A DNA stretch of 64,000 nucleotides from Agaricus subrufescens. Lineage: Eukaryota; Basidiomycota; Agaricomycetes; Agaricales; Agaricaceae. The position numbers and the translations under genes are program-made. Below the pieces are notes generated by a model, which saw nothing but the letters and a program-made list of their open reading frames with translations, did not search any database and was not told the DNA's origin. Position 1 is the first letter of the stretch; each line of letters begins with the position of its first letter. This document shows, piece by piece, positions 44,222 to 55,409 of the stretch. The stretch spans positions 2,294,001 to 2,358,000 of the forward strand of contig CM057060.1 in assembly GCA_029945375.1 (NCBI GenBank), in the 5' to 3' direction.

Positions 44222-45802
44222 ATGCCGCCTCAAGCTAGGATAAAATTGTTTTGGGACCTTGGTATGAAATCTCATGTCACTGAAATTGAGTACACCTGCT
44301 GAAAGTACCTTTTTTAATAGAGTCGTGTCCTCCTCCATCTTCATATCCGGGGTCGTCTTGGGACCTCTTCAAGGCCATTAGGCTATTCGCGCATCGCTTT
44401 GGAATCATCACCACTATCAAGGCATACTGGGATGGGGCTGACTCATCTGACTCGGCAGAAAGTACAGTCCGTCTTCGCGCAGCAATGCCGTCGATGGGAA
44501 TTGGCCTTGTGGACTGTTCCTCGGTAAAGGAATATAATGCGGATGCTCTCTCTCGAACCCTAGCAGGTGAGTTTCAGACATTTTACCCACGACAACCCTT
44601 TGATAATGACTGTGAATTCAGTCGATTTGTTGATATCGGCTATCGATAATCAAGTGAACATGGATTCAACTGGTAACAACCTGAACGCCGTAATCATTAT
44701 ATCCGGAGATAAAAGCATATTGCACCCAATTACTCAATTGATGCTTAGAGGATACGCTATCTATCTCGTCATACCAAATGAACTCAATGACGTGGAGCAA
44801 TCCCGAGCCTCGAGAGTGTTCAGGTGGCATGAGGATGTTCTATCCTTTGATTCTGACCCCAGCCCAGAGCCGATTTCCATCTCAAGCAGGGAGAGTCCAA
44901 TGCCTGAAGGTCAGGGTTGGCAGGATTGTGGACGATATACTCAACCCGCCCACGCTCGTGGTGGACGTAGAAGTCTTTCATCTAGGTCCCAGACGCCCGC
45001 ATCAAAACCGACGAGTGATGTGGCGTCTCATTATTCACCGTCTTCTAAGCGTCATCAGTCGAGGGACATGAATCCACTGTCTCCTCAGAAATGCCCGACA
45101 AGTATACCAGCTTTATATTCCCATGAACCCCACCCGTTCACATCATCCGTTACCTCAACCATGACTCCCAGAACCATATCCAGAACTATACCTGTCGAAA
45201 GTCCAGGTTTTCGCGCTCCCTCTGCCACAGACTTTAACCGGACAACGACGCCAAGTTCCAGCTCTGTCCCGGGAGGAAATATTGACAACATTCGCGTACA
45301 GATGATGGACCAGCTGGCTCTTCCACCGGGGCGAGAGGAGTTGCCACAGGAGGAGAATGATGACTGGTCTGCTAAAAGCAGTTGGGACAACAAAGGCAGT
45401 TGGGGAGTAGCTGCATCAGGTTGGCTATCAGAACCTGAACGCGCCGAAAGTGGGCCCTCTCGACTCGACCCGAAAGTCGATACTTTCAAACCCAAAGGTG
45501 CCGTACCCAAGACTTTCCGACAGAAACAGGCCGCTTCCATCCCGGGGCAGAAGACGGGGCCAGAACCTGCAATGGTCGATAGCTCTGTATTCATTCCCTT
45601 GTTGCAGCATCTACAAAGAGCTCGGACTGAAGGCAAAACAGAAGTGTTGAGATCTGTCGTCGGGGCAGTATTTGCTAAGGATAAAAGTATCTATGAGGCA
45701 GCTGGAGTGAGCACATTCGCCGAATACATAACTCTAGCTGCCGAGAAGGGACTTGTCAGGCTCGGTGGGATCGGTGGTAAGGCCTGGATAGGCCTCAAAT
45801 GA
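44222..45802 (+). CDS. NYN-domain protein 5 of 5
   Basis: Exons 44222-44261, 44321-44566 and 44622-45802 give 488 residues. The NYN core reads IKLFWDLESCPPPSSYPGSS, LFKAIRLFAHRFGIITTIKA, SMGIGLVDCSSVKEYNADAL, then AVDLLISAIDN and VIIISGDKSILHPITQLMLR followed by GYAIYLVIP. The acidic WDLE and VD sites are kept; GDND is GDKS. The Ser/Pro/Thr-rich linker contains a Trp-rich patch (DDWSAKSSWDNKGSWGVAAS followed by GW). The C-terminal winged helix reads FIPLLQHLQRARTEGKTEVL, then YEAAGVSTFAEYITLAAEKG and LVRLGGIGGKAWIGL, and is the best preserved of the family. The stop is 43 bp from that of convergent TACO1. Confidence 0.85.
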
Positions 45803-45845
45803 GGTACAGCCCTTTGTTCCAAGGGTCGATATATTATGGCACGTA

Positions 45846-47067
45846 TCACAACAGCTTGTCTGCAGTTGTCCATATATTCAACGTGTCTTCATCAGCCCAT
45901 AATGTGTCCAGTAGTTGCGTTAGTTTTTCTTGTACTTCTTCCTCTAGTGGTGTGTCGCTTGGGTTTTCCGGGATATATATAATCTTGCGTTCTTGGATTT
46001 CTGCAGAAGGGTGTACAGAAATGGCATCTGCCAACTTCGCGACGTGTTCTGGGGAACAGTATAGCTGTGCCTCACAAGGTAAGTTCAAAGCAGGCTTTCA
46101 CTCCCATGTCACATACTTTCATAATTTGTTTCCCTTCTTCGTCAGATTCCACGAGGTCAAAGTCTTCCATATCGTTTGCCATTGCTAAATCCAACACCTT
46201 ATCTTGTTCTTCGGTAGCTGAAGAACCTCCGGGCTTGGGAAATTTCACATCTACACAACCGACCTTCTTGAACATCCACATAACAGAAGCCTTCTGAGCG
46301 CTAGACATAAATACTCAGTATAACTCGCGAGCTTTTGGAGTATATTCATATCAGAAACATACTCATGATCATTAAAGATCTCTCTCAAGTTGGCAATGGT
46401 GCGGTTAAGATTGTCTGATAAGGATTCACTAAACTGGCAGATAAGCAAAGCGGGCCGATCTTAGAGCGAACGTGCGTACATAATTATCCCAACAGATTGG
46501 AATGCCAACGCCTCGTAGGTTACAACTTCACCCTTCTTATTCTTGCCATGGGCCTGGTGCGATTCGAGTAGGTACCTTCGGATTCAAGGACCATGAGACT
46601 GCGTACCCGTTCAATGGCTCTCTCTATATTGTCTTTTGGCACGTCTTGGTCCTTGGCCTTTTTGATCACGTTGGCCAGTTGAACATTGAGATTCGGATCC
46701 GCAGACCCGCCACCTAATATAAGGACCAACGATTATTGTTGAACATCTCACAATAACGCGTCGATACATACTACGAATCGCGATCGCGATATCCTGCACA
46801 CGAAAGTGAGTATTTTTTGCTAGTATTAATAAACAAGTTTGAACACACTCGCGCAAAGCGACTCAGTACTCGGCCTCTGAGCGCGTCACTGGCGCCCTTC
46901 TTGTCTTTGATTTTCGACCACTAATTCACTGAATCATCAGTGCCTCAGTCGGGTACATTATGTCCGCGTTACCTACTTTACTGTGGCCTGCAGGAAGGAT
47001 TTGTGTTGTAGTGAATGTTCTACTGCAACACCATGACCGAAAAGTCGGAGCAGCGAGTCTGAACATC
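45846..47067 (-). CDS. TACO1/YebC-family mitochondrial translational activator
   Basis: TACO1/YebC family (DUF28), which supports translation of specific mitochondrial mRNAs in eukaryotes. The N-terminal exon gives a basic, Arg/Ser-rich presequence (MFRLAAPTFRSWCCSRTFTT) and GHSK. Next exons give WSKIKDKKGASDALRGRVLS, SGGSADPNLNVQLANVIKKA and VPKDNIERAIER, then GKNKKGEVVTYEAL, DNLNRTIANLREIFNDHE, and a final exon (LYCSPEHVAKLADAISVHPS). These are the family blocks in order. Six or so short introns separate them, and one exon encodes only DIAIAIR. A mitochondrial location is inferred from the presequence. The start at 47067 is chosen because it yields that presequence. Confidence 0.88.
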
Positions 47068-47190
47068 GGGGAGGACGAAATTTCGCACGTGCTTGGAATC
47101 CATTCTCGCATTTGCGTGCGAAAAGTTGAGTGGTAAGTACATGTTTACTATAATTACACTTTATAAACCTTTTAAAAAACTTCCATTTAT

Positions 47191-48271
47191 TTACCATGCA
47201 TGGTGCCCTCCATTTACGATGATGCTGCAACGACAAAGTCAGCGGTGAACTCGGACCATTTAATGTCTCCACGTACTCGCTCCCGGTGCAGAACGTTGAT
47301 GCATCACTGGCCAACCATGTAATCACTCCACGCAGTTCATCTGGACGTCCAATTCGGCCCATAGGGTTCAAATTGGACCACTTTTCAAGCAGGTGGGGTT
47401 GTGTGTCGATGTATGCTGCGGTCATTCTGATCGTCACTGTGTAAGCTCCACCTAATGTCAGTCAGCAGGCTACTTACGAAGTATAAATATGCCCAGGAGA
47501 AAGAGTATTCACGCGTATATTTTTAGTGCCAAGCTCACAAGCCATGCTTCGAGCCATCTGCAGAACAGCAGACTTGCTACTGTTGTACGAAACCCAGGCA
47601 TGGTCCTATAACAGATTAGATTGACCTTCCGAGCCTTCCACGCACATACTCACTCTGTTCGTGATCGATCCCGACATGGACGCGATCAAGATGATGCTCC
47701 CTCCATTTCCGAACTTGGCCATCTGCCTTCCAGCTGCCTGAGCAGTGAACAAGACACCATTCACATTGACATTGAACACCTAATAACCCGATGTGAACGC
47801 GCGGCTCCCCAACCAGACAGACGAATTGCTTACATCCTGGAACTGCTTTGCAGGATAATCCAGACAATCTGTGTGACTCTTGAGAATACCCGCTGCAGCA
47901 ACACAGACATCCATTCTCTTCTCCCTAGCCCCAATCTCTTCTCCGATCTTCCACATCCTGTCTTGATCGGTCACATCTGCAGAAATATATTCCAACCTTG
48001 ATCCATTCTTCATCTTGTCCACAAACTCTTTGGTCTTATTCCATTCTTCCGAGGGCTTTTCTGGCAAATCAATACAATAGATTGCCCTTGCTCCGGCTTC
48101 ACAGAGAGCCAGAGCCATCTCAAGTCCGAGTCCGCGGTTTCCGCCCGATACCATACCAACTCTATCCGTCAACGCAAACTCATCAAAGATCTTTGGTCGA
48201 GCTTCAGAGTTTGCTTGTAAAGCAGCATTCACGCCGATGGGCGCCAGGCGTGATACGGATTGCGGTTGCAT
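47191..48271 (-). CDS. short-chain dehydrogenase/reductase (polyol dehydrogenase type)
   Basis: Classical SDR close to the fungal D-arabinitol/sorbose-type reductases. It has an N-terminal extension of about 35 residues (MQPQSVSRLAPIGVNAALQA), then VGMVSGGNRGLGLEMALALC (glycine motif), VAAAGIL (NAG-like) and IASMSGS. The catalytic Tyr and Lys lie in SYNSSKSAVLQMARSMACEL. NPMGRIGRPDELRGVITWLA and FCTGSE follow. The last splice, with donor GTACGT and acceptor TTGCAG, joins GS to DIIVNGGHHAW and TAA at 47191. That ending matches the family's usual GG(Y/H) motif, and the unspliced frame does not. Substrate assignment is only a suggestion from similarity. Confidence 0.88.
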
Positions 48272-48609
48272 GGCTTGAGAACAAGGGGAATGTTCAGTTG
48301 ATGAGTTTCAAGCCTATTGCACGTATATATAAGCACGAAGTGTGGAGATATTGGAAAGGGCGGCTCAGATGTCCAGCTGACTGGTGGACCGGATGGTGAC
48401 TAAGGGGGGGCTAAGCTTCTCATCTAGCCGATTACATATCCGTGAAGATCCCATTGGTGACCACACACTTCGAGGGACAATAACTCTGTGAGAGAAGGTT
48501 ATTCCCACTAGGTATCATGTTAAACAAAAGTAAATATTATCGTACAGCGTAAGACTAGTTTACACACAAGATGATGGAATAAAAATGTAGAAGAGTCGTC
48601 AAAAGGCCA
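48272..48609. other. intergenic spacer
   Basis: Promoter side of the SDR gene and 3' flank of the next minus-strand gene. AT-rich, no coding signal seen. Confidence 0.5.
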
Positions 48610-49526
48610 TTAGTGAGATGATTTGGGAGTATGGACTAGCCAAGGCATGACTTTGACAGATACCATCTGAGCTATGAAATCAAGCTTCCATTTACTACTT
48701 TGCCCTTGCCATTCATTCGAAAGATACTTGATCTTGCAATCCTCGTCCATTTCAACGACAACAACAGACTCTATCGTCTGTTAAATCATTGTGATAAACG
48801 TTAAGTAAAGTGATATAAAACCAAAATGCATGAGTGCTCACTTTCTTCATACCCAAAATGCGGGTAGTATATTCTTGGACCTGGAAATATATCAACCGGT
48901 TCGGAGAACTTGTCGAAGCCATGATCCGAGTCGACCTAATAGTGGATCTCGCAAGGAGTTTCGCCTAAGTTAATGATTGAGCAACGGAGATCATTTTAGA
49001 GAGCAAGGGTCACGGACCATTGCAAACCACTGAAAACTTGTCAGGGAACTGGCAAAACTCTCAAGTGCATGGTGCATACCTGTGGAACATATTCATCGTA
49101 ACCTTTACAATTCGTGAATGGGTCCTATGGCGCAAGTGAGGCTTCGTTCTGATGTGATCAAAGAAACCAGATATCTACCCGAAAGACCGCATCTTTAGTC
49201 CATGCTCTGTCGAAGATTTCTAATGTAGGACGACCAGAGAAAAGTTCCGTAACGTCTTTCATCACTCTTGCATGCTCTTCCTTTAAATCGGGATGGCCGT
49301 CGAGCGACAAGGAAGCGCCAGTGCTTCTACGTCGGGGGCGAGGACAGCTAGTATCGACCTTGACTCCCGAATAATGCGCAGCTCCGGCCATGGAGTGGAT
49401 CAGTGAATTTGTGGGTATAACATGAGGTATGAGCTGCGGGTGGTAGACCATAGCCGGGGGTGATGATGAACGACGGGGGGCATAGTCCTCGGTATGCACA
49501 GAGGTCTCGCAGGGTGAGGAAAGCAT
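48610..49526 (-). CDS. SnoaL/NTF2-like fold hypothetical protein
   Basis: From ATG at 49526 (MLSSPCETSVHTEDYAPRRS) the first part is Ser/Pro/His-rich. It is followed by an NTF2/SnoaL-like module: VMKDVTELFSGRPTLEIFDR, then AWTKDAVFRDPFTNCKGYDE. Later exons read IYFQVQEYTTRILGMKK and TIESVVVVEMDEDCKIKYLS, then NEWQGQSSKWKLDF. The final exon ends in VKVMPWLVHTPKSSH and TAA (48610-48612). Four short introns separate these pieces. The pattern (helical start, DPF, then a VVE..D..GKI-like strand and W) is typical of small SnoaL-like proteins widespread in basidiomycetes. Ligand and reaction unknown. Confidence 0.7.
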
Positions 49527-49697
49527 GATGGAGAGAGTTAGCAAGAGAGTGGAGAAAGTGGATATTAATGAATGACGAGATTATGGAGGCCGTCGGAGTT
49601 GGTAATATTTGAAGTGGATGACTGATATTATTATACGTACTAGAGCATACACAGCAAATATTCTCAATCCAGAGCATACAACATACTTCCGTCTCTT

Positions 49698-50872
49698 TTA
49701 GGCCCCATTGCTCACCCCTTGCCATAGACCGTATGTTTTTCCAGGGGTCGTTTGCCAGAGACGAATTGTCCCTGTGCACCGTTGAGTGGACGAGATCTCG
49801 GTAACTACCATATGACTCACCGTCCTCTGTAAACAAACATTAGTCAAGACTCAACGCTGACAAGAGGGGAGAAGCGTACCGCTACCACTGGCGTACATCT
49901 CACCATCCGGACTAAACTCGACGCAATGCACGGGGCCATGGTGACCTTTCAACACTTCCCTTTCCTCACCCTCTATGCCATGAACTCGGACCCACTCATC
50001 CCCAGAGTTACCGGTTACAAATCGATCTTGTAAAATAGGATGGATAGAGGCAGAGGAAGGAGAATAGGGAAGAGTTAATGTACGCATTCCATGACCATCT
50101 TGTCCACTCGGAAGAACGGGTATAAAAGAAACGGTTTTTCCAGACGTTACCACTAAACGGGACGTCTGTGGGGAAACTTCCATCGATGTGATCGGGCCCG
50201 GAAATGAAAGGCTAGTGGTCAGTGTCCGTGTGCGTAAATCCCACCACCTGGATGGTGTGAGTACAACATAAAGAAAGGGGACAGATGGAGACTGCTGGCA
50301 CTCACTTGATTTTGCCATCCTCTGCGGCGGTTACCCCAGTGTGTTCTCCTACCCAGACGACACTTTTTACCACACCATCATGAGAGAATGTACCATTTTC
50401 CACCAGAAAATCTGGGTCTGCATCAGGCCGATGAAGATCAAATACCCTAACCTTCTTCTCCTGACCACCCGTGAGGATGTGTGATGACGTAGGTGAGATG
50501 GCGACGGTGCGGACGATGTGATTGTGCGGAAACGAGTGCAGGACAGCACCTGAATAGGAATCCCATACTTTTCTAAGAGCTTATGAGCTACATCTGACGA
50601 GGGGAAAAAAACACCTACGCAGTGAAATCAGCGCTGCCACTGACGGCCTTGGAAGCATCAGGGGATAGCTTGGTGCTCCATACGGCGCCCTTGTGGCCGA
50701 GGAAGGTTCCGATCCAATCGCCTGTCCATTCTCTCAGCATTGGATTTCCATCTTTACAACTTGAGACCAGCAAGAAGGTTCCGTCGTCTTGGATGTTGGA
50801 GAAGGAAAGATGGGTGACGGGGCGGGTATGGCCCGGGGCCACGAGGGGGGTAGACTTGAGGGGTAAAGACAT
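49698..50872 (-). CDS. STRAP-like WD40 repeat protein (unrip family)
   Basis: WD40 beta-propeller of the STRAP/unrip family; in animals STRAP is part of the SMN complex and binds TGF-beta receptors. The start at 50872 gives MSLPLKSTPLVAPGHTRPVT. WD repeats follow (GDWIGTFLGHKGAVWSTKLS, SPDASKAVSGSADFTAKVWD, HNHIVRTVAISPTSSHILTG, then VLKGHHGPVHCVEFSPDGEM with YASGSG). The last two tiny exons supply EDGTIRLWQTTPGKTYGLW, the family's diagnostic C-terminus, ending at TAA 49698. About five introns are present. It is divergent to the sulfate permease gene, with a 776-bp gap. Confidence 0.88.
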
Positions 50873-51648
50873 TAGGATGTAGTATAGATCGTGAGTCGTG
50901 ATACAGGCGCACCGCGCACTGGCCAGGAGAAAGCAAAAAAGAACAAATTTGGAACAACGCACAATGACAGACGCCCGAGTCTCGTGCCTTCCTAATCCAG
51001 CATCGAGCCCTCACGACCCAGCCCAGCGTCTTCCCTCCAATCTCCCTCGCAACGCAGCACCCCAGGCACAGATGCTGGTCTTCTGGACCACCGTCAGATG
51101 ACCGCCACCGCACCATATCTGCTGTTAATCTCTCCTCTCCAACAAGTGATTACATCATAGTGGCAAAGACAGGGTACATAGTAGGTTATATTCTTCCTGA
51201 TCGCCGTACCTTGGCGGCGGCGAGAATGAACTTGAAAAGGCCAGCTCCACTGCGGTCCTTCCGCAATCCCGACAGATTTCATCAGGATTTCACGATATCT
51301 TTCACTGCCTTGTCGATTACCGGATTTGGGGTTTGTAATCGCAATTCGAGATTGCGCAATCATACAACTAGATGACAACACCATTGGAAAGCACCTACGT
51401 TACTGGCTCGGAGTAGTACAGTAAGCCTATAGCCCAAAAGATGCTGGCGGGACCTTAAATCTTGTCTTAAAACTCGTCTCTTCCCCCGGAACTTGGACCC
51501 AGCGCCTCCTCTTCACGTTTCACAATAGTTTAGACCACATTCGGACTACTGCGTTCATCCTCTCTGGCCTTTTCAGGAAAGAAGAGTTGACCGTTTCCGA
51601 AATATAAAATCCCAAGTTTCGCTTTCCATCATACTTTCATTCCTAGCC
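50873..51648. other. divergent intergenic region with a possible small ORF
   Basis: Promoter region of STRAP and the sulfate permease gene. A plus-strand frame from ATG 50964 (MTDARVSCLPNPASSPHDPA ... MLVFWTTVR, 45 codons) has gene-like codon choice. Another frame follows at about 51160-51375, possibly across an intron, but no family is recognised and the junction is unconvincing. It could be a small spliced gene or 5' leader sequence. Confidence 0.35.
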
Positions 51649-54410
51649 ATGGTCCCCGAAAGACTTAAGAAAATTGGCAAGGATATCATCGACTACCCCG
51701 ACCATGACGTCGAGGTCATTTCTTCCAGAGACTGGTTATCTCGTTTCTGGACCAATCCTCTTCCTCATGTAACTTTTTCCTCCTCCCCTCCTCCATCCTG
51801 TTGACGACTTTTTATAGATCAAGTCGTATATCCTCAGTCTCTTCCCAATTCTGACCTGGATAACGCGGTACAGTGAGTCTTACCGGGCTTTTCTTTTGTA
51901 CCGCCGGTCTTTATTAACACCTCGTCTTTCCTAGATATTGGTTGGTTTTCTGGTGACCTTGTTGCAGGCTTGACCGTTGGCATGGTCCTTGTTCCGCAAG
52001 GAATGTCTTACGCTCAGGTAATGCCCCAAGAATTCGGTTTGGATCTCACAAGCTAACAGGCATTACATAGATAGCTACTTTGAGACCCGAATATGGTTTA
52101 TACTCCTCTTTCGTCGGGGTACTTCTTTATTGCGTGCGTTTGCTGCCGCCCCTTCCTTCTCCATTCGACATGACTTACCGTCAGAATTACAGATCTTTGC
52201 AACATCCAAAGACGTCTCAATCGGGCCCGTTGCCGTCATGTCTCTTACTGTCGCCAACGTTATCAAACACGTGCAAGAACATCATGCAGAACTTGATGGG
52301 CCTACGATCGCCACAGCACTGGCTTTCATTTGTGGTTTCATCGTCCTCGGCATCGGTCTCCTACGTATTGGATGGATCGTGGAATTCATCCCCATGCCCG
52401 CTGTCAGCGGCTTCATGACCGGTTCTGCCATCAGCATCGCTGCCGGACAGTTTCCAGGCTTGATGGGAATAACTGGTTTTGAGTAAGTGGGCTTAGACTG
52501 CATCAGAAAGAGAGAAACTAAAATACATCTTTCAGTACCCGAGCGGCGTCATATAAAGTTATCATTGACACACTCAAAGGATTGCCTCGTTCGAAACTTG
52601 ATGCCGCCTGGGGTGTAACAGGCCTAGTCGTTCTTTACATCATTCGTGATACCTGCCTTTACGCCGGCAAGAAATGGCCTCGCCGAGGTGCGGCAGTTTG
52701 TTATTTTAATCGTCTTATCTACGAACTAACAGAGGAAATAGCGCGGCTGTTCTTCTTTATAAATGTCATGAGAAATGCCTTCGTTATTATTATCTTGACC
52801 ATCGCCGCCTGGCTGTACTGCCGTACTCGAAAAGATACGAAGGGAAACTACCCCATCAAAATTCTGAAAGATGTCCCCGCGGGTTTCAAGCACATTCATA
52901 CTCCTCGTATTAATAGTGATATCTTGTCGGCCATGGCTCCCGAGCTGCCTGTGGCCACAATCATCCTACTTTTGGAGCATATAGCCATTTCCAAATGTAT
53001 GTAACTCGCGGATGATATTTGGGGTTCTATCTTACCTGATCTTTCCTTTTAGCCTTTGGCCGTCTGAATGGTTACAAGATCAACCCAAACCAAGAACTTA
53101 TCGCCATCGGCGTCACCAACACCATCGGCTCCTGTTTCGGTGCTTATCCGGCTACGGGATCTTTCTCTCGTTCGGCGCTGAAGTCAAAGTCTGGGGTCCG
53201 AACGCCACTTGCCGGCACTCTTACGGCCATCGTCATTATTGTCGCGCTTTACGGCCTCACTGACGCGTTCTTCTGGATTCCGAATGCTGGTCTATCAGCT
53301 ATCATCATTCATGCCGTGATCGACCTCGTCGCTTCCCCCGATCAAGTCTTCAGATATTGGCGCGTTTCTCCCCTCGAATTTTTCATCTGGCTTGCTGCAG
53401 TCTTGGTCACCGTATTTTCATCGATCGAGAATGGCATTTATACCTCTATCGCTGCCTCACTTGCATTACTACTCATACGCCTCGCCCGACCTCGTGGTCA
53501 ATTCTTGGGTAAAATCTCCCTAGAAACCGACTCGGGTGATGAGATGGAGAAAAGGGACATTTTCGTCCCCATTAAACAAAACGGAATCAATAATCCTCAC
53601 ATCAAAGTTTCGCCGCCGGCACCTGGAATTCTGATCTACAGGTTCGAGGAGAGTTACCTATACCCTAATTGCTCGATTGTCAACTCTGCTCTGGTTGACT
53701 ATGTGAAGGAGAGTATGCGCCGGGGCAAGGATATCAGTGCTGTCAAACTCCGCGACCGCCCCTGGAATGATAACAGTCCGCGTCGCAACTCGGCGCAAGA
53801 ACAATCTATGAACGAAAAGAAACCCTGGCTCCACGCGATCATACTTGATTTTTCTCCTGTGTGAGTAGCCCACCACATATACCTGATCCGTTAGTGTTGA
53901 CTTCCAATAATAGTTCCCATATCGATACCACAGCTATTCAAGCTCTCATTGACGCTCGTACTGAGATTGAACGATGGACTGATTATCCTGTTGAGGTGAG
54001 ACAGATATTCGTAACATCGTTAGTCATGATTTTAATCCAATGCGCTACAGTTTCATTTCGCCACGATCCTGTCACCCTGGATCCGTCGGGCGTTGGTTGC
54101 TGGGGGCTTTGGTTACGGACACATACACTCAAAAGTTCCCCGAGAAGTTGCTGCTGTGGTACCTTACCGAGACGGAAGGCTATTTGAAAATGGCTCTGCC
54201 GAGCAAGTAAGCGACGTTGAGACAGGGGACGGCAAGGCGGAGAGTTCGATCTCAAACAAAATTGTCGAAGAAAGGAGTTGGGAGCCTATGATGCCCGAAT
54301 CAACACCATTCTTCCACATAGATCTCACATCTGCCGTCCGAGCCGCAGAGGGTGGTCTGAATAGGGTATCAAAGCTGGATGGTGACAAAGTTGGCTCATC
54401 TGCGGACTGA
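51649..54410 (+). CDS. SulP-family sulfate permease
   Basis: High-affinity sulfate transporter of the SulP/SLC26 family (fungal Sul1/Sul2 type), in the plasma membrane. The N-terminus (MVPERLKKIGKDIIDYPDHD) leads into the first helices (DLVAGLTVGMVLVPQGMSYA and LRPEYGLYSSFVGVLLY, the SulP signature region). Then come SKDVSIGPVAVMSL, FIPMPAVSGFMTGSAISIAA, NPNQELIAIGVTNTIGSCFG, and AYPATGSFSRSALKSKSGVR. Helices continue to LEFFIWLAAVLVTVFSSIEN. The cytosolic STAS domain follows (GILIYRFEESYLYPNCSIVN, then AIILDFSPV and SHIDTTAIQALIDARTEIER). About eight short introns occur. The disordered Ser/Glu-rich end stops at 54410. Confidence 0.94.
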
Positions 54411-54899
54411 AGTTTGCATGCTTATCGTTTTTACCGATCATTTTTCATATTTACTTTCCCCGTCAATTTCATGATCTCTCCTTGTCGCGTACCTTGAAAA
54501 ATGACTGTACCAAAATTCGCTGCTCATTAGCCAGTAATTCTCGTATTATTTATCAGATCAGCGACTATTGCCATGGAACTGACTGATAAGACGGAGGCGT
54601 GTAATTAAGCATACACTACCGAAATCCGGGGTAGATCCATTTGCGCTCCGACAGGAACGACTAGCAACGGGAGTCAAGAAAGAAAACGAAGGTAAAAATA
54701 AAAGCAGAAATACGAGAGGTGCTCGGTGTTGGCGGGAGCCAGCGATTCGCCGAAGTGGAGAAGAGTGATATTTGTGGGTGAGCTCAAGGTCTCTTCGCAA
54801 CCGAATGTATATATATGGTTATAGGCTTTTCATCAGGGCGAGGTGGAGCCCGTACCTTGGGATGGGAAAAGATTAGAAAGTCGAAGTATCCGGAGAACG
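54411..54899. other. convergent intergenic region
   Basis: 3' flanks of the sulfate permease and CMC2 genes. No coding feature recognised; a (TA)n-like stretch lies near 54810. Confidence 0.5.
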
Positions 54900-55251
54900 T
54901 CATGATTCATTGAATTCTTTGAGTGCTTGCTCTGCTTTGGTTTTGCGCTCTTTGGCGGTCTCTCTGTTTCGCGCTGAGCGGGCTAGGCGCTGCAAGAACG
55001 GCTCACTATTAGTTACGTCGGAACATCCGGGCGGTGCAGAAGCTCTTCTTACTTCGGTCCGCAGGCAGCGGTTCAATTCGTCTTTTTGCTTGTTGCAGGC
55101 ACCCGTAAACCTCCGCCAGCCTGTTGCATGGCACTCGTCCAGAGCCTTAATGAAATCTTTGCAGACTATAGCGACGCGATCAACTCAACGAGGCCGACAA
55201 AAGTGTAAGCGCAACTTACTGATTCGTTTATCAGAGAGCTGAGGATGCATG
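54900..55251 (-). CDS. CMC2: cytochrome c oxidase biogenesis protein Cmc2
   Basis: Small twin CX9C protein of the mitochondrial intermembrane space, needed for complex IV assembly. Exon 1 gives MHPQLSDKRI. The second gives ICKDFIKALDECHATGWRRF and TGACNKQKDELNRCLRTE. The last gives RLARSAKRETAKERKTKAEQ and ALKEFNES, ending at TGA 54900. The two CX9C pairs (CKDFIKALDEC and CNKQKDELNRC) are intact, as needed for import by the Mia40 relay. Length is about 80 residues, as expected. It is divergent to transketolase, with 158 bp between start codons. Confidence 0.92.
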
Positions 55252-55409
55252 TGCTTGGGGAAAAACAGGAAATACGATTACGGCAACTCATTACATGGAC
55301 AAACCCCGGAGTTCGATCACTGACTGATTAGATGTGAATATGATCGTCAAATAAATATTTTCATTCCGACTTTCGCTTTACTCTGCACTCTTGATTTCCT
55401 TCCCCTACA

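Noticed and set aside
36903..45802. The NYN genes as a transposon-encoded nuclease family
   Set aside because: No terminal repeats, transposase or reverse-transcriptase fragments lie in the cluster, and conserved introns argue for tandem genomic duplication.
54910..55242. A 110-codon plus-strand frame near 54910
   Set aside because: It is the antisense of CMC2, whose twin CX9C motifs on the minus strand are decisive.
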